In this document: positions 45,841 to 47,190 of the stretch, one piece after another
How positions within the stretch are numbered: position 1 is the stretch's first letter
Layout: each line of letters opens with the position of its first letter
Assembly (NCBI GenBank): GCA_030700255.1
Contig: JAUYJN010000010.1
Location: 1 to 47,190, forward strand
Direction: 5' to 3'
Length of the DNA: 47,190 bases
Source of the DNA: Candidatus Peregrinibacteria bacterium
GTDB lineage: Bacteria > Patescibacteriota > Gracilibacteria > UBA1369 > JABINC01
Translations under genes and position numbers: made by a program
The notes under the pieces: generated by a model
Seen by the model: the letters and a program-made list of their open reading frames with translations, nothing else
Told to the model about the DNA's origin: nothing
Databases searched by the model: none

Positions 45841-46589
45841 AGCTGCTCCATTATTTCATCAGATATATCAAAATTACCTGATATATCGGTAACATCCTCA
45901 TCTTCATCTAGTGCGTCCATGAGGTTTATTATTTTGCGTGCAGTGTCTAAATCCTCAATTTTTTTATCATCTTTTGCAACGAAGCTTACCTCGGCTTTTT
46001 CTATTTCAAAACCACTTGATCGTAGGGATGCGCATACTTCATGTAGGTCTTTCATATCTGTATATATTCCAAAAGTTCCATCACCGTTGTCCTCATAATT
46101 ATTAGCGCCAGATTCTATTATCGCCATTTCAGCTTCCTCTCCGGCAAGTCCTTTTGCACTTATTACACCCTTTTTTTCGAACATCCATGCGGCGGAGCCA
46201 GCGGCTCCCATAGTGCCACCTTTTTTTTCAACGGCAGTTCGAATATTTGGGAAAGTACGATTTTTGTTGTCAGTTAAAGTCGTAATCATCAAAGCTGTCC
46301 CACCAGGGCCTATGGCTTCATAAGTCACTTCGTATAATTGTGTGTCATCTTTATCTTCGCCTGTACCTTTGCGTATAGCACGTTCAATGTTCGTATTTGG
46401 AGTGTTATCTTTTTTTGCGTTATCAACAGCAAGTCTGAGGGATGGGTTTTTATCCGGATCACCGATGCCCATGCCTTCTCTTACAGCAACAGTTATCAAT
46501 TTCGCATGTTTTGTGAAAATTTTACCGCGAGTAGCATCATTCGCCGCCTTTTTGTGTTTGATCGAAGCCCATTTACTGTGTCCTGACAT
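45837..46589 (-). CDS. yebC: YebC/PmpR-family translation or regulatory factor
   Basis: The frame opens at 46685, but the family always begins MSGHSKW, so the start is 46589 (250 aa). MSGHSKWASIKHKKAANDATRGKIFTK, TNIERAIRKGTGE, YEAIGPGGTALMI, TDNKNRT and RTAVEKKGG are all present, with an acidic C-terminus. The family was described as a transcriptional regulator and later members as ribosome factors easing translation of difficult motifs. It is convergent with the DHH gene, overlapping it by 4 bases. Confidence 0.93.
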   Translation of the reverse strand: MSGHSKWASIKHKKAANDATRGKIFTKHAKLITVAVREGMGIGDPDKNPSLRLAVDNAKKDNTPNTNIERAIRKGTGEDKDDTQLYEVTYEAIGPGGTALMITTLTDNKNRTFPNIRTAVEKKGGTMGAAGSAAWMFEKKGVISAKGLAGEEAEMAIIESGANNYEDNGDGTFGIYTDMKDLHEVCASLRSSGFEIEKAEVSFVAKDDKKIEDLDTARKIINLMDALDEDEDVTDISGNFDISDEIMEQL

Positions 46590-46973
46590 AACGCTTAGAA
46601 TTAGATTATAAATATACTGAGAAATCTTCAGCTTTACTATAGTGTGTGAACTGTACAAATATATACCACAGCATTTACTTATCAATCAACCTTAGAAACG
46701 GGGAGCTTCACCATTTTTTGCGCATGCCCCGCCATTTCCCACCTACTAACTCCGTTATCCCCTCGCACCTCTTGACCTCCACTTCGCCACCATTCCGCCT
46801 ACTTTTTTGAACCGCATCGGTGAGCGCGTGCGTACCACGAAACATTTCCATTCTCGCGCAACTCGAAATGGTGATTTTTGGCTTATTACTCATGTTTTTT
46901 GCCTATTTTTGTCTGGCAATTTTGACGGATTTTTGTTAGTATTTTCTTCTAATAATCCTTAAATATAAAAGAT
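46590..46973. other. intergenic stretch between yebC and the third HNH gene
   Basis: A 61-codon frame on the minus strand (46893-46708, starting MSNKPKITISSCARMEMF) fills part of it. It has no recognised family and its G-rich codon use differs from its neighbours, so coding is doubtful. Divergent promoters for yebC and the HNH gene are expected here, but no strong -35/-10 pair was found. Confidence 0.25.
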
Positions 46974-47190
46974 ATGTACGATAAAAAATCAAACGGACTC
47001 GTGGGGAAAAATACCTTGCAGAAATCCGCTGGACTTGTGGAAAATACCCTGCAGAAATCCGCAGGGGTCAAGGCGAAAAACGATCTTTTGGCAGCAAAAA
47101 ACCTTCATAAAAAATTTATTTCCCTTGGCAATCAACGAAATAAAATTACTCACGAACTTATCCTTCTGATTCCCGAGATCTATAAAAAAG
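46974..47190 (+). CDS. HNH endonuclease paralog, 5' part, cut by window edge
   Basis: 72 codons are visible from ATG 46974 to the right edge. LLAAKNLHKKFISLGNQRNK and THELILLIPEIYKK align with QSHKSLHMKFAALGRERNRL and TYELLAILPQIYNE in the intact HNH protein at 30780-32030, so this is the start of a third family member. The first 30 residues are unlike that paralog and contain a tandem duplication, NTLQKSAGLV repeated as NTLQKSAGV, encoded by two near-identical ~30-base units. The nuclease domain lies outside the window. Confidence 0.7.
   Translation, partial: MYDKKSNGLVGKNTLQKSAGLVENTLQKSAGVKAKNDLLAAKNLHKKFISLGNQRNKITHELILLIPEIYKK

Noticed and set aside
46708-46893. 61-codon minus-strand frame near the right edge
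   Set aside because: No family, unusual codon use and no ribosome site; kept only as a note in the intergenic entry.

Overview
The window looks like a chromosome segment from a candidate-phyla-radiation (Patescibacteria) bacterium, most like a Peregrinibacteria-type lineage. The evidence is an AT-rich genome, very few recognisable Shine-Dalgarno sites, a 5459-codon surface-protein gene with no in-frame TGA, and several families typical of that group (DUF3352, DUF4012, the cysteine-rich zinc-ribbon repeat protein, short TrmB-like regulators, a 3D-domain protein). The assignment rests on gene content only. No rRNA or tRNA gene was seen.

Layout. 1-502 is the 3' end of an HNH endonuclease gene, apparently frameshifted. 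532-5469 (+) holds a small unknown gene, then an envelope operon: DUF3352 membrane protein, DUF4012 membrane protein and a 3D-domain protein. 5718-6088 (+) has two very small genes, a helix-turn-helix protein and a zinc ribbon. 6242-9042 (-) carries the cysteine-rich CPR protein and a cysteine-synthase-like protein lacking the PLP lysine, divergent from a TrmB-like regulator (9208-9975, +). 9977-30587 (-) is one 20.6-kb operon: a giant surface protein (~600 kDa) with SLH, calcium-binding, FG-GAP-like, Ig-like and FecR-like segments, then four small secreted proteins that all end in a cysteine within the last three residues. 30780-32473 (-) has an intact HNH endonuclease and a DUF5665 remnant. 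32650-38970 (-) is a type IV pilus cluster (two pilins, PilC, PilB, PilO-like, PilN-like) with a RelE/RHH toxin-antitoxin pair inside it. 39103-40362 (-) is rplJ-rplL with a ribosomal L10 leader, attenuator and promoter. 40407-43589 (+) is miaA, a MazG-like gene and recJ. 43743-44222 (+) is a second, paralogous toxin-antitoxin pair. 44344-45840 (+) is a DHH phosphoesterase, convergent with yebC (-). The right edge (46974 onward, +) is the start of a third HNH paralog.

The pilus genes and the giant-protein operon together describe a heavily elaborated cell surface. Housekeeping genes (L10/L12, MiaA, RecJ, NrnA-like, YebC) fill the right third. HNH and toxin-antitoxin genes are scattered between.

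The least explained signals are (i) short palindromic repeats that recur inside coding sequences in the same reading frame, encoding SCTSTSQ and VKNF(C/G)AEK(I/L)D peptides, similar in concept to Rickettsia palindromic elements; (ii) recurring GC-rich hairpins, often with three-base loops, in an AT-rich genome; (iii) the giant-protein operon with its C-terminal-cysteine partners; and (iv) TGA stop codons confined to the HNH genes, one toxin-antitoxin pair and a gene remnant.
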